Positions 38,174-48,743 of a DNA stretch of 64,000 nucleotides are shown here, one piece after another. Location of the stretch: the NCBI RefSeq assembly GCF_026339935.1, contig NZ_JAPEPX010000001.1:1532501-1596500 (forward strand), read 5' to 3'. The DNA comes from Streptomyces sp. NBC_01551. Lineage in GTDB: Bacteria; Actinomycetota; Actinomycetes; Streptomycetales; Streptomycetaceae. Under the pieces are notes generated by a model that was given only the letters and a program-made list of their open reading frames with translations, made no database searches and had not been told where the DNA came from. Both the position numbers and the translations under genes were made by a program. The stretch's first letter is position 1. Each line of letters begins with the position of its first letter.

Positions 38174-38450
38174 GAGGCGGGGAAACGCGAACGCCGGGCG
38201 GCGCGGCTCGTTCCCCCTGGAGCCTCGTCGCCCGGCGTTGTCCTCCCCGGCGAGGGACGAGGCCCCGGCCCGCTCCGCGGCCCCGTGTCCGCGGTGCGGG
38301 CCGAAGGCCCCTGTCCGTCGTCCCCCAGTCTGGCGTTCCCGCAGGTGGGAGCCCATCCGTACGCGTACTCATTTCCGCGCCTAGGTACGGATACTCAGTT
38401 CCCAGTTCTATCCGGCCCGGCCGCCCCGCGGCACCGCCGACCGGGGTACG
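38174..38450. other. Intergenic stretch downstream of tetR
   Basis: 277 bases between the hairpin and the TetR stop at 38451, which ends a minus-strand gene. No gene is supported; short frames here have no homologous character. Contains CCGGGCGGCG/CGCCCGG-type palindromes around 38190-38240. Confidence 0.5.
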
Positions 38451-39098
38451 TCAGCGGCTCCCGCTCACCCTCCCCCGCAGCAGCAGCGACAGCGCCGAGT
38501 GCACGTCGTCCAGCGAGCGCTCGCTCTGGAACGACTGCCAGTCCAGCGCCGCCACCAGCACCATCCCCACCATCGCGGCAGCGGTCAGCGGCACGTCGAT
38601 CTCCGCGCTGAGCTCACCCCGCTCGACCCCCTCCCGCAGCACGGTCTCCACGACCGCCACCGCCTCCCGCCGGACCACCATCAGCGTGGACTGCCACGCC
38701 CGGTTGGTGCGCCACAGCTCGGCGACGTACAGCTGCGTGAAGGCCGGGTACCGGTCGATGAAGACGAGCCCCGCCCGGATCATCGCGTCCAGCGCCTCGA
38801 CCCGGGTCCCGCCCCGCGCCTCCGTCTCCTGCGCCGCCGTGCGCAGCGACTCGGTCAGCAGACCGACCCCGTGCCGCAGCAGCTCCTCGAAGAGGTCGGT
38901 CTTGCTGGCGAAGTTGTAGTACACCGTCCCTTTGGCGACCCCGGCCCGCTCGGCGATCTCGTCGACCGTGGTGGCCGAGAAGCCCTGCTCCGCGATGAGG
39001 GTGACAGCCGCTTCGTAGAGCTTCTGCCGGGTGGCCTGCCGTCGGCCGCTGCCGGTACCCGTACCGGTGCTGCTGCTTTCCATGGCGCTGATTCTCAC
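38451..39098 (-). CDS. TetR-family transcriptional repressor
   Basis: 215 aa from the GTG at 39098, chosen because AAGGAGG lies 9 bases upstream. HTH: TTVDEIAERAGVAKGTVYYNFASKTDLFEEL (about 43-75), followed by an all-helical ligand domain. Starts 14 bases after the YhgE stop and so belongs to the ABC-YhgE operon. It probably binds the perfect palindrome at 42124-42149 and represses its own operon. Confidence 0.92.
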   Translation of the reverse strand: MRISAMESSSTGTGTGSGRRQATRQKLYEAAVTLIAEQGFSATTVDEIAERAGVAKGTVYYNFASKTDLFEELLRHGVGLLTESLRTAAQETEARGGTRVEALDAMIRAGLVFIDRYPAFTQLYVAELWRTNRAWQSTLMVVRREAVAVVETVLREGVERGELSAEIDVPLTAAAMVGMVLVAALDWQSFQSERSLDDVHSALSLLLRGRVSGSR

Positions 39099-39112
39099 AG
39101 GTCAACGCCTCC

Positions 39113-41174
39113 TTACAGACTCAGTTCCGGGTGCAGTCGGTCCATCGTCCACACCTGCTTGCCGCGAGCGGCCAGCGCGGTGAGGGCGAGGGCGCCCAAC
39201 GTGAAGGCCAGCAGGACCGCGCTGCCCTGCCAGACGGGGGCGAGGTCGCCGCCGGTGATGAGCCGGCGCAGGCTCTCGACGATGTACGACATCGGCAGGT
39301 ACGGGTGGATCGCGTTGAAGAAGTCCGGGCTGGTCTCCACGGGGTACGTACCGCCCGCCGAAGTCAGCTGGAGCATCAGGACGGCGAGGACCAGGATCCG
39401 CCCGGCCGCGCCGAACTTGGCGTTCAGCCACTGCACGATCGCCGCGAAGCAGCCGGTGACCAGCATCAGGAAGCCGATGGTGAGCGCCGGGTGCGCCATC
39501 TGCAGGCCGAGGCCCGGGGCCCAGTGCAGTACGGACATCAGCATGGCGACCTGCGCGACGCCGAGGCCGGCGACCGGCAGCCAGCCCGCGAGGGCGATCC
39601 GCCAGGGCGAGGCGCCGGCGGCCAGGGCCCGCTTGTTCATCGGGGCGATCAGCATGTAGGCGACCATCGCGCCGACCCAGAGGGAGAGCGGGATGAAGTA
39701 CGGGGCGAACCCGGTGCCGTAGTTGGGCGCCTTGTGCAGGGACTGGTTGGCGAGCTTGACCGGGTCGGCCATGACCTCGGTGCGGGTGTCGCGCTGCTTC
39801 TCGTCGTAGTCCGGGATCTGGCCGACTCCGTCGTGCAGGCCGTCGGCGAGGTCGCCGCTGCCGTCGACGAGCTTGTACATGCCGCCGTGCAGGGTGTGCG
39901 CACCGTCGTCGAGCTTGCCGACGCCCTCGCCGAGCTTGCCGGAGCCGCTGGTGGCGGTGCCGAGGCCGGTGTGGAGCTGGGCCATGCCGGAGGCGACCTT
40001 GTGGGCGCCGTCGTTGAGCGTCTTGACCTGGCTGACGGCGGCGGCCAGGTCGGAGTTGAGGGCGGGGGCCTTCACGGCGAGCGCGCGGGCCTCCTTCTCC
40101 AGTTCGGTCAGCTGCTTGCGGAGCTTGTCGAGGTCGCCGTTCGAGTCCTTGACCAGCTTGCTGACGTCACCGCTGAGCAGCGCGGCCTCGGCGGCGAGGT
40201 CCTTGGTCTTCTTCAGCCGGTCGCAGGCCTCGGGGGTCAGCTTGGTCCCGGGGGCGCACAGGTCGTTGTAATCCGCGGCGGTCCGGGTCGCGAGGAGCTG
40301 CGAGACGCGGGCGGCGCCGGGCGCCTTCTCGGCGAACTTGTCGAGGTGGTTCCTGGTGACCTTGGCGGTGTCGGCGACCAGTACGGCGGTGTCGGCGAGC
40401 TGCTTGGGGTCCTCGATGAAGGGGCGGGCCTTGCCGGCGACGCCGTCGATCTTGTCGGCGAGCTTCTGCGTGCCGTCGGCGATGGTCCGGGAACCGGTCT
40501 TCAGCTGTCCGGCGGCCGAGTTGAGCTGCTTCAGCCCGCTGGTGAGCTCGCCGGACTTCTGCTTGGCCGTGTCGAGGCCCTCGGCGAGGTCCTTGGCGCC
40601 CTTCTGGGCCTTTCCGGCCCCGTCCTTGATCTGGTCGGCGCCGTCGGCGGCCTCGGCCGTCTTGTCGTGCAGGTCGGAGAAGGACACGAAGATCTTGTCG
40701 AGGAAGTTGCGGGAGGCGTTGGTGGACGCCGCCGAGCGGACCTCGGAGAAGACGGTGCGGGAGATCGAGCCGACGACGTAGTTGTTCGCGTCGTTGGTGC
40801 GGACCTGGAGCGCGCTGGTGGTGGGGTCCTCGCCGGAGCTGGAGGCGATCTTCTCGCTGAAGTCGGCGGGCATGGTGAGGGAGAGGTAGAACTTCCCGTC
40901 CTCCAGGCCCTTGGCCGCCTCGGCGGCGCTGACCTCGCGCCAGTCGAAGGTACGGCTGTCGCGCAGCTTCTTGGTGATGTCGTCGCCGGCGTCGATGCGC
41001 TTGCCGTCCACGGTGACGCCCTTGTCGGCGTTGACGAGGGCGACGGGCACCTTGTCGAGGCGGCCGTAGGGGTCCCAGAAGGACCAGAGGTACAGCGCGC
41101 CGTAGAGCAGCGGCAGCAGGAGCAGCGCGACGAGGGCGGCCCGGGGGAGCTTTCCCCGCCCGAACCGCTTCAGC

Positions 41175-41203
<29 letters not shown>
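39113..41203 (-). CDS. YhgE/Pip-domain ABC-2-type membrane protein
   Basis: 696 aa. One N-terminal membrane segment (about 20-40), a long extracytoplasmic coiled-coil region (about 165-470, with repeated K/Q/G-rich heptads such as GLDTAKQKSGELTSGLKQL), then five C-terminal membrane segments of the ABC-2/SNG type. Pip-like proteins include phage receptors and exporters of the ESX-accessory kind. It starts inside the ATPase gene (29-base overlap), so the two are coupled. Substrate unknown. Confidence 0.9.
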
Positions 41204-42110
<907 letters not shown>

Positions 42111-42123
42111 GCCGACCCCTCCC

Positions 42124-42149
42124 TTTTGAACTGACTGGTCAGTTCAAAA
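42124..42149. promoter_or_regulatory. Perfect 26-bp palindromic TetR operator
   Basis: TTTTGAACTGAC, TG, GTCAGTTCAAAA: twelve perfectly matched bases per arm, 14 bases before the ATPase start. The CTGACTGGTCAG core matches operators of TetR repressors of efflux operons, and a TetR gene ends this operon. Confidence 0.85.
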
Positions 42150-42325
42150 ACTAGCACCTTCGGACGCACTTGCCGCGCCCCGGGGGGAAGTTACTCGGAC
42201 AGACAGGGCGAAACCGCAGGTCAGAGCGATTGTCAGTGGGGCACGTCACGATGGATCCACGCAACACGGCACAACGCACCACACAAGGCATCGCGACAGC
42301 ACCACGCATCGACAGGAGGTTCGTC

Positions 42326-42811
42326 ATGGCCACACCGTCCCCGTCCCCTGTCCACCCCGTCCCGCGGAAGTCGGCGGCCCCGCCGGCTGCCCTCGATCTG
42401 CTCGCCAAGGCCCGCGGCGGCCTGGCCGAGGCGGCGGAACTGCCCGGTTCCAACGAGCGGTACGCCACCGCGCACCTCGCGGCGCTGCGCGCCGCCGCCG
42501 CCGTGCTGGCCGCGCGCGGGCGGCCCGAGCCGGTCAACCCGCGGCGGCGGCCCCGGATCCGGCCCGCCTGGGAGGTACTGCCGGAGATAGCACCGGAGCT
42601 GACGGAGTGGAGCGCGCTGTTCGCGTCCGGCGCGGCCCGCCGGGCCCGGGCCGAAGCGGGCATACCGGGTGCGGCGACCGCGCGGGAGGCCGACGACCTG
42701 GTGCGCGAAGTCGCGATGTTCGTGCGGCTGGTGGAGCGGATGCTCGCCCTGCGCCCGCCGGCCGCCCCGGCCTTGCCGATCCCGCGTCCGGAGCGCCCCA
42801 GCGCGGGGTGA
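42326..42811 (+). CDS. SAV_6107-type HEPN-domain protein
   Basis: 161 aa from the ATG at 42326 (CAGGAGG at 42312). Mostly helical: ALDLLAKARGGLAEAAEL, NERYATAHLAALRAAAAVLA and TAREADDLVREVAMFVRLVERM. This matches the Streptomyces SAV_6107 family, classed with HEPN domains as I recall. The Rx4-6H RNase motif of toxic HEPN proteins is not obvious. Monocistronic or paired with the next gene (gap 127 bases). Function unknown. Confidence 0.75.
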   Translation: MATPSPSPVHPVPRKSAAPPAALDLLAKARGGLAEAAELPGSNERYATAHLAALRAAAAVLAARGRPEPVNPRRRPRIRPAWEVLPEIAPELTEWSALFASGAARRARAEAGIPGAATAREADDLVREVAMFVRLVERMLALRPPAAPALPIPRPERPSAG

Positions 42812-42938
42812 GAGGGCCGAAGGCGCGCAGGTGCCGTGCCGGTCGGGCCGCGACCCCGGCGTGACCGGCATGGCAGCCCCAAGGGAATAGGGTGGGGCCC
42901 GGACCGCTCACCCTTACCGCGCCGAGGAGCCATCAGCC

Positions 42939-43697
42939 GTGTCGGACACTTCCCGCCCCCGCGCCTCCCTTCGCACCGCTGTGGTGTGGGAGGTCCTCAA
43001 GGAGGCCCTCGACCGCCGGGTGAAGGCGACCGGGCGGGACGTGCTCGACGTACTGGACACCGGTGGCGGCACCGGCAAGTTCGCCGTCCCGGTGGCCCGG
43101 CTGGGCCACCGCGTCACCGTGGTCGACCCCAGCCCGAACGCGCTGTTCGGACTGGAGCGCCGGGTCTCCGAGGCCGGCGTCGCCGACCTGGTCCGCGGTG
43201 TGCAGGGCGACGCGCAGGGCCTGCTGGACGTCGTCGAGCGCGACGCGTACGACGTGGTGCTCTGCCACGGCGTGCTGGAGTACGTGGACGACCCGGCCGA
43301 GGGCGTCGCCAACGCGTACGCGGCCCTGCGCCCCGGAGGCATCCTCAGCCTGCTCGGCGCCGGTGTCGGCGGGGCCGTGCTGGCCCGCGCGCTGGCCGGC
43401 CACTTCACCGAGGCCCGCACGGCGCTGACCGACCCGGCCGGCCGCTGGGGCTCCGGCGATCCGGTGCCCCGGCGCTTCACCGCCGAGCAGCTCGCCGAGC
43501 TGGTCGGCGGCGCCGGCCTGGAGGTCGGCGCGGTGCACGGCGTCCGGATCTTCGCCGACCTGGTTCCGGGGGTCCTGGTGGACACCGAGCCCGGCGCGGT
43601 CGAGGCGCTGCTGCGTCTGGAGGAGGCCGCCGCCGAGCTGCCCGCCTTCCACGCGGTCGCGACGCAACTGCACGTCCTTGGCGAGAAGCCCGCCTGA
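42939..43697 (+). CDS. Class I SAM-dependent methyltransferase
   Basis: 252 aa, GTG start. Motif I VLDVLDTGGGTGKFAV (about 35-50), acidic motif II VTVVDPSP, and motif IV-like YDVVLCHGVLEYVDDP define a Methyltransf_11/25 fold. No domain hints at the substrate. Cytoplasmic. Confidence 0.9.
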   Translation: MSDTSRPRASLRTAVVWEVLKEALDRRVKATGRDVLDVLDTGGGTGKFAVPVARLGHRVTVVDPSPNALFGLERRVSEAGVADLVRGVQGDAQGLLDVVERDAYDVVLCHGVLEYVDDPAEGVANAYAALRPGGILSLLGAGVGGAVLARALAGHFTEARTALTDPAGRWGSGDPVPRRFTAEQLAELVGGAGLEVGAVHGVRIFADLVPGVLVDTEPGAVEALLRLEEAAAELPAFHAVATQLHVLGEKPA

Positions 43698-43962
43698 TCT
43701 GCGACGCTGCACCGCACCGAGTCGGCCGTACACCCTCCGCTCCGCCGGTCGGACCCGTATGATCGGGGACACCGACCGGCATGGCGGCCGGGTCATTGGG
43801 GAATAACCGCCTCAGTGACCGCGCCTTTCGGCGGTACGGATCGTCGCGGTGCTTTTTCAGAACGTGGCGTAGAGGGCGGGTGTCACGGGGGCGATTCCCC
43901 GCCTATCCTGAAGGGGACCCCTGGTCGCTACCCCCCGCGACCGACGGATGAGGAGGACTCCC
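43698..43962 (+). other. Intergenic region before the DUF3040 gene
   Basis: 265 bases with no supported gene. It presumably contains the DUF3040 promoter; a strong ribosome-binding site GAGGAGGA ends at 43957. Confidence 0.4.
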
Positions 43963-44364
43963 GTGCCGCTCTCGGAGCACGAGCAGCGAATGCTCGAGCA
44001 GATGGAGCGAGCGCTGTACGCCGAAGATCCCAAGTTCGCGACAGCGCTTGAGGGAAGCGGGCTGCGCACGTACACCCGGCGACGGGTCTACATGGCAGTC
44101 GCAGGCATTGTGGTGGGTATCGCGCTCCTCATGACCGGTGTGATCTGGCAGAGCGTGCTCTGGGTCAGCGTGGTGGGATTCCTCGTCATGCTGGGCTGCA
44201 CGGCTCTCGTGGTCACTGGTTGGCGCAAGGCACCCAAGCCCGGCGAACAGCCCGTCTCCGGCAGTTCAAGCGGTTCGGCCCACGGGCACAACCGGCAGCG
44301 TCGGTCGATGATGACCCGGATCGAGGAACGGTGGCAGCGCCGCCGCGATGAACACGGGCAGTAG
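43963..44364 (+). CDS. DUF3040 membrane protein
   Basis: 133 aa from the GTG at 43963, chosen because AGGAGGA sits 5 bases upstream; an ATG at 43948 would overlap that site. N-terminal PLSEHEQRMLEQMERALYAEDPKFA is the DUF3040 signature, followed by two membrane segments (about 48-88) and a basic His/Gln/Arg tail. Small actinobacterial family of unknown role, often near division or wall genes. Confidence 0.9.
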   Translation: MPLSEHEQRMLEQMERALYAEDPKFATALEGSGLRTYTRRRVYMAVAGIVVGIALLMTGVIWQSVLWVSVVGFLVMLGCTALVVTGWRKAPKPGEQPVSGSSSGSAHGHNRQRRSMMTRIEERWQRRRDEHGQ

Positions 44365-44379
44365 GCCCTGCGGATTTCG

Positions 44380-44417
44380 GTGAGGGGACGGCTGCCGGGC
44401 GGCGGCCGTCCCCTCAC
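44380..44417 (+). terminator. Terminator after the DUF3040 gene
   Basis: GTGAGGGGACGGC pairs perfectly with GCCGTCCCCTCAC around a 12-base loop, 15 bases after the stop, followed by GCGCTTCTT. Confidence 0.75.
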
Positions 44418-44485
44418 GCGCTTCTTCCGGCCCGCTTCCCGTCGTACGTCTGCCTGATCCCCGCCTTCTGCGGCATGATGATCAG

Positions 44486-45121
44486 GTGAGTGTGCTCCCC
44501 CTGGTCTTCACCAGCGGCTGGGCCAGTGGGATCAACGCATACGCCGTGGTCCTCCTGCTCGGCATCTTCGGCGCGACCGGACTGTCCGACGACGTCCCGG
44601 CATCGCTGCAACGTACCGACGTGCTGATCGTCGCGGCCGTCCTGTTCCTCTGCGAGGCGGTGGCCGACAAGGTCCCGTACGTCGACTCGATATGGGACGC
44701 GGTCCACACCGTCGTCCGGCCGCTGGCCGGTGCGGTGATCGGCGCGCTGCTGGCCGGGCAGAGCGGCTCGCTCTCCGACATCGCGGCCGGGGCGATCGGC
44801 GGCTCCACCGCGCTGGCCAGCCATTTCGTCAAGGCCGGTACCAGGATGGCGATCAACACGTCTCCGGAGCCGTTCACCAACGTGGGGATGAGCATCGCCG
44901 AGGACCTCGGCGTGGCCGGGCTCGTGACGTTCGCGATGTTCAACCCACAGGTCGCCGCGATCATCGCGGCCGTGCTGCTGGCCCTCGGCATCACCGCGCT
45001 GGTCTTCCTGTGGACCCGGATCCGGCGCTTCCTGCGCCGCCGGGCCCAGCGCCGCGAGGAGAGACACCTGGCGGCCGAAGCCCGCGAGCCCACCGGGACC
45101 ACCGGGTGGCCACCCCACTGA
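44486..45121 (+). CDS. DUF4126 membrane protein
   Basis: 211 aa, GTG start. About five membrane segments; the early SGWASGINAYAVVLLLG and later SHFVKAGTRMAINTSPEP are typical DUF4126. The tail is basic (RRRAQRREERHLA). Function unknown. 43 bases before the flavoprotein gene, so possibly cotranscribed. Confidence 0.88.
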   Translation: MSVLPLVFTSGWASGINAYAVVLLLGIFGATGLSDDVPASLQRTDVLIVAAVLFLCEAVADKVPYVDSIWDAVHTVVRPLAGAVIGALLAGQSGSLSDIAAGAIGGSTALASHFVKAGTRMAINTSPEPFTNVGMSIAEDLGVAGLVTFAMFNPQVAAIIAAVLLALGITALVFLWTRIRRFLRRRAQRREERHLAAEAREPTGTTGWPPH

Positions 45122-45164
45122 CCTGGGTCGTTCCCGGCCCGCCCCGCTCGATAGGCTCGGCCGC

Positions 45165-46658
45165 ATGGCACGAATTGCGGTGATCGGCGCCGGCATGGGC
45201 GCGATGGCGACGGCGGCCCGGCTGGCCGTGGCGGGCCACCAGGTGACGGTGTACGAGCGCGGGAGCACCTACGGCGGCTCGGTCGGGCGGTACGAGCGCG
45301 AGGGCTTCGCCTTCGACACGGGCCCCGGGCTGCTGCACCTGCCCGCCGTCTACCGCGACCTCTTCGTGAAGACCGGCAAGCGGCCCCTGGAGGAGTGCGT
45401 CGAGCTGGTCCAGGTGGATCCCGCCGTACGGCACCTGCTGCCCGACGGCACCGTGGTCACCCTGCCCAACGTCTCGCGCGGCGGCGCGGCCGCCGTCATC
45501 GACGAGGCCTTCGGCGCGGGCGCCGGCGAGCGCTGGAGCGCGGTCCTGGGCCGGGCCCGCGACGCCTGGGACGCCACCCGCCGCCCGCTGCTGGAGGAGC
45601 CGCTGCGCCCCGACTGGCAGGTGCTGGGCGGCGATCCGTACCCCGCGCTCCGCAAGAGCGGCCTGCTGCGCCGCCGCCCGCCGACGCTTGCCGAGGTGGC
45701 CGAGCGCGAGCTGGGCGGGGAACTCGCGGGCCTGCTGGAGAGCCCGGTGCTCGCCCACGGCCTGGCCCCCGACGCCACCCCGGCCGCCGCGACCGTCGTT
45801 CCGTACATGGAGCAGACCTTCGGCAGCTGGTACGTCCGCGGCGGCATGCGCGCGCTGGCCACCGCCGTCCACGAGCGCTGCCTGGAGCGGAAGGTCGCCT
45901 TCGAGTTCAACGGCGCGGTACGGGACGTGCTGGTCCGCGACGGCCGGGCGGCCGGGCTGCTGCTGGCCGACGGCTCCGAGGTCGCCGCCGACTTCGTGGT
46001 CTGCGGGATCGACCCGAGGCAGCTGCCGCCCGGCACCGTGCCGCGGCCGGCCGACGCCGTCCCCGCCCGGGGACCCGGCGTGCCCAGCCGGATCACCCTC
46101 TTCCTCGCCCTGCGCGGCGCCCGCCCCGCCGACGCCGCGCACCGCACCGTCGTCCACTCCCCGAGCCTCGCCGCCGAGGCCCGGGCCGCCTTCGCCGGGG
46201 AGCACGCCGAGCACCCGACGGTGACGGTGCTGCGGCCCGACGACCCGGCGACCCGGCCCGACGCGGACCACGAGGCCGTCACGGTGAGCGCCGTGTGCGC
46301 CCCCCAGGGGGTGCTGGACTGGTCGGACACCGCGCTGGTGGGCCGCTACACCGAGGAGCTGCTCGCCGCCGCCGGGCGGGCCGTGCCCGGGCTGCGCGGG
46401 CGGCTGCTGTGGCAGGAGCTCCGCACCCCCGCCGATGTCGCGCGGGCCACGGGCGCGGTAGGCGGCGCGGTGCCCCCGCCCGCCGTCGCGGGGGCCGGGG
46501 GCCGGCTGCTGCACCAGGGGAACGCCACCGCCCTGCCCGGGCTGTTCCTGGCGGGCGGCTGGGCGCACCCGGGCGGCGGGCTCGCGCACGCCGGGATGAC
46601 CGGGGCGCTGGTGGCGGGGCTGATCGTGGAGGGCGCGGACTTCCGCGGCTCGCAGTGA
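45165..46658 (+). CDS. Phytoene-desaturase-like FAD oxidoreductase
   Basis: 497 aa. N-terminal dinucleotide fold GAGMGAMATAARLAVAGHQVTVYER and the GGSVGRYEREGFAFDTGPG motif define the CrtI/amine-oxidase superfamily; a C-terminal FAD segment (LFLAGGWAHPGGGLAHAGMTGAL) is present. No carotenoid synthase or cyclase genes are nearby, so a carotenoid role is unsupported. Substrate unknown. Confidence 0.88.
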   Translation: MARIAVIGAGMGAMATAARLAVAGHQVTVYERGSTYGGSVGRYEREGFAFDTGPGLLHLPAVYRDLFVKTGKRPLEECVELVQVDPAVRHLLPDGTVVTLPNVSRGGAAAVIDEAFGAGAGERWSAVLGRARDAWDATRRPLLEEPLRPDWQVLGGDPYPALRKSGLLRRRPPTLAEVAERELGGELAGLLESPVLAHGLAPDATPAAATVVPYMEQTFGSWYVRGGMRALATAVHERCLERKVAFEFNGAVRDVLVRDGRAAGLLLADGSEVAADFVVCGIDPRQLPPGTVPRPADAVPARGPGVPSRITLFLALRGARPADAAHRTVVHSPSLAAEARAAFAGEHAEHPTVTVLRPDDPATRPDADHEAVTVSAVCAPQGVLDWSDTALVGRYTEELLAAAGRAVPGLRGRLLWQELRTPADVARATGAVGGAVPPPAVAGAGGRLLHQGNATALPGLFLAGGWAHPGGGLAHAGMTGALVAGLIVEGADFRGSQ

Positions 46659-46684
46659 CCTCGGGGGGCCGGGGCCCGGGTCCC

Positions 46685-46712
46685 GGGGCCCCGCCGATCC
46701 CGGCGGGGCCCC
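46685..46712. terminator. Bidirectional terminator between convergent genes
   Basis: GGGGCCCCGCCG and CGGCGGGGCCCC flank ATCC, between the plus-strand flavoprotein stop (46658) and the minus-strand stop (46730). Confidence 0.7.
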
Positions 46713-46729
46713 GGTGAGGTGAGGGCCGC

Positions 46730-47683
46730 TCAGTAGCGGTACTGCTCGTACTCCCCCGTGCCGCCCTGGTACGGGTAGCCCTGCGGCTGCTCCTGGGGGT
46801 ACGCGGACGGGTCCTGCTCCTGGCCGCCCGGGTAGGGCTGCGCGGCGTCCCGCTGCTGCGGCACCCAGATCCCGCCGGGCGGGGTGTCCATGGAGTACTG
46901 CTGCTGGGCGCCGGCGTACGGGTCCGGGGCCTGGCCCGCGTACGGGGCGTACCCGCCGTCGTAGTAGGGCTGCTGCGGGGCGACACCGCCGCCGGTGCCG
47001 ATGTACGGGTCCGAGTAGGCGGCGTAGACCTGCTGGCCGTCCGCCGGGTAGCCGTTGCCGTAGCCGTAACCGCCCTGGTTCTGCTGGTCGTAGTAGGCGG
47101 CGTACTGGTGGGCGTCCTGCTCGGCCGTGGTGAACGGCGAGGCGAACGCGGCCGTCTGCCCGGCGTCGGCGGTCGGGGCGAAGCTCTGTATCCCGTACGA
47201 ACCGGTGTCCTCGGGCAGCGGCTGCGGGCTGTAGACCTCGTCGGCGTCCGGGGCCTTCGCGCCCTTGGCGGCCTTGCCGGCCCTGAACACGTCCTCGGCG
47301 GCGTCGTCCGCGTCCGGGTCGGCGGAGCCGGCGTCGGGCCCGTACTCCAGCGCGGTGACCTCCAGCGCGGGCTCCGGGCGGGCCGCGCCTCCGGCCCGGC
47401 GGCGTCCGGTCTGCCGTACGGGCTCACCGCCGCGGCGCAGCGCCCAGCCGGCCACGAAGCCCTTGCGGAAGGACAGCGTCACCAGGGTCTGGCCGACGGC
47501 GAACGCGGCCGCGCCGACCGCGATGACCAGCACGGACGGCAGCACCACGCCGGCAACCACACCGAGGAAGCCGGCGAAGGCGAGCAGGCGCCAGCGCAGC
47601 CGGGCCTTGTACTGCATCAGGACCTCGGCAAGCAGCCACAACGCGACGAAACCGAACGCGATGTAGAGGACCGTCATTCCCAT
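46730..47683 (-). CDS. Membrane protein with Tyr/Gln/Gly-rich tail
   Basis: 317 aa. Three hydrophobic segments within residues 1-75 are followed by a short basic stretch (RRGGEPVRQTGRRR) and a long disordered tail (about 90-317). The tail is rich in Tyr, Gln, Gly and Pro with repeats like YAAYYDQQNQGGYGYG and PYPGGQEQDP, resembling low-complexity domains that self-associate. A second ATG at 47677 is an alternative start. No known domain. Conserved beside metF in Streptomyces, as I recall. Confidence 0.85.
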   Translation of the reverse strand: MGMTVLYIAFGFVALWLLAEVLMQYKARLRWRLLAFAGFLGVVAGVVLPSVLVIAVGAAAFAVGQTLVTLSFRKGFVAGWALRRGGEPVRQTGRRRAGGAARPEPALEVTALEYGPDAGSADPDADDAAEDVFRAGKAAKGAKAPDADEVYSPQPLPEDTGSYGIQSFAPTADAGQTAAFASPFTTAEQDAHQYAAYYDQQNQGGYGYGNGYPADGQQVYAAYSDPYIGTGGGVAPQQPYYDGGYAPYAGQAPDPYAGAQQQYSMDTPPGGIWVPQQRDAAQPYPGGQEQDPSAYPQEQPQGYPYQGGTGEYEQYRY

Positions 47684-47734
47684 GCGTGGCCCCTCTCGGT
47701 ACGGCCGTCGACACGGGAATTGGGGGACGGCCGA

Positions 47735-48649
47735 TCAGGCCCGCTGGTGCAGGCCCAGGTTCTCGTAGATCTCGAGAGTCGCCGTGGAATTGTTCAGCGT
47801 GATGAAGTGCAGTCCCGGGACACCCTCGGACAGCAGCCGCGCGCAGAACTCCGTGGCGAACTCGATGCCAATGGAGCGTACAGCGGCCGCGTCGTCCTTG
47901 ACCGCGAGCATGCGCTCTTTCACGGCGTCGGGGAAGACCGCGGTGCTCAGTTGGGGCAGCCGGTCGAGCTGCTTGATTCCCACAACAGGCATGACCTCGG
48001 GGATGATCGGGGTCTCGCAGCCCGCCTTCTCGACGCTGTCGCGCAGCCGCAGATAATTCTCCGGATGGAAGAACATCTGGGTGATCGCGTAGTCGGCGCC
48101 CGCGCGGCACTTGTCCACGAAGTGCCGGATGTCCGTGTCCCAGTCCTGCGAACGCGGGTGCATCTCGGGGAAGGCGGCGACGCCGACGCAGAAGTCGCCG
48201 GACTCCTTGAGGAGGCGGACCAGGTCGGCGGCGTAGTCCACGCCCTCGGGGTGCTTCACCCAGGGCGCCATGGGGTCGCCCGGCGGGTCCCCGCGCAGCG
48301 CGAGCATGTTGCGGATGCCGGCGTCGGCGAACTGGCCGATGACGTGGCGCAGCTCGGCGACGGAGTGGTCGACGGCGGTGAGGTGAGCGACCGGGGTCAG
48401 CGTGGTGTCCGCGGCGATCTGCTCGGTGGCGCGGACGGTGCCGCCGCGGGTGGAGCCGCCGGCTCCGTACGTGACGGAGACGAAGCTCGGGGCGACCGCC
48501 TCGATCCGGCGGAGCGCTTCCCAGAGGTTGCGCTCGCCCTTCTCGGTCTTGGGGGCCCAGAACTCGAACGAGTACGAGCTCCCGGACGCGAGGAGATCGC
48601 GGACCGTGTGTGCACGGTCCGACCAGGTGGAAGCGGTACCAAGGGCCAT
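47735..48649 (-). CDS. metF: 5,10-methylenetetrahydrofolate reductase
   Basis: 304 aa TIM-barrel FAD enzyme. Recognisable: [46 protein letters not shown] and [15 protein letters not shown]. Reduces methylene-THF to methyl-THF for methionine synthesis. ATG start; the neighbouring hypothetical membrane protein gene follows 51 bases downstream. Confidence 0.95.
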   Translation of the reverse strand: MALGTASTWSDRAHTVRDLLASGSSYSFEFWAPKTEKGERNLWEALRRIEAVAPSFVSVTYGAGGSTRGGTVRATEQIAADTTLTPVAHLTAVDHSVAELRHVIGQFADAGIRNMLALRGDPPGDPMAPWVKHPEGVDYAADLVRLLKESGDFCVGVAAFPEMHPRSQDWDTDIRHFVDKCRAGADYAITQMFFHPENYLRLRDSVEKAGCETPIIPEVMPVVGIKQLDRLPQLSTAVFPDAVKERMLAVKDDAAAVRSIGIEFATEFCARLLSEGVPGLHFITLNNSTATLEIYENLGLHQRA

Positions 48650-48743
48650 ACCGGCAGGTTAGACGCGGCCCGGCGCACGCCGAAGCGACGTCCACCCATT
48701 GGACACGTTTTTGGACACCTACGGGGAGCCGGGCGGGCGGGTC

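Noticed and set aside
45165..46658. Carotenoid biosynthesis cluster
   Set aside because: Only one CrtI-like flavoprotein; no phytoene synthase, cyclase or GGPP synthase nearby.
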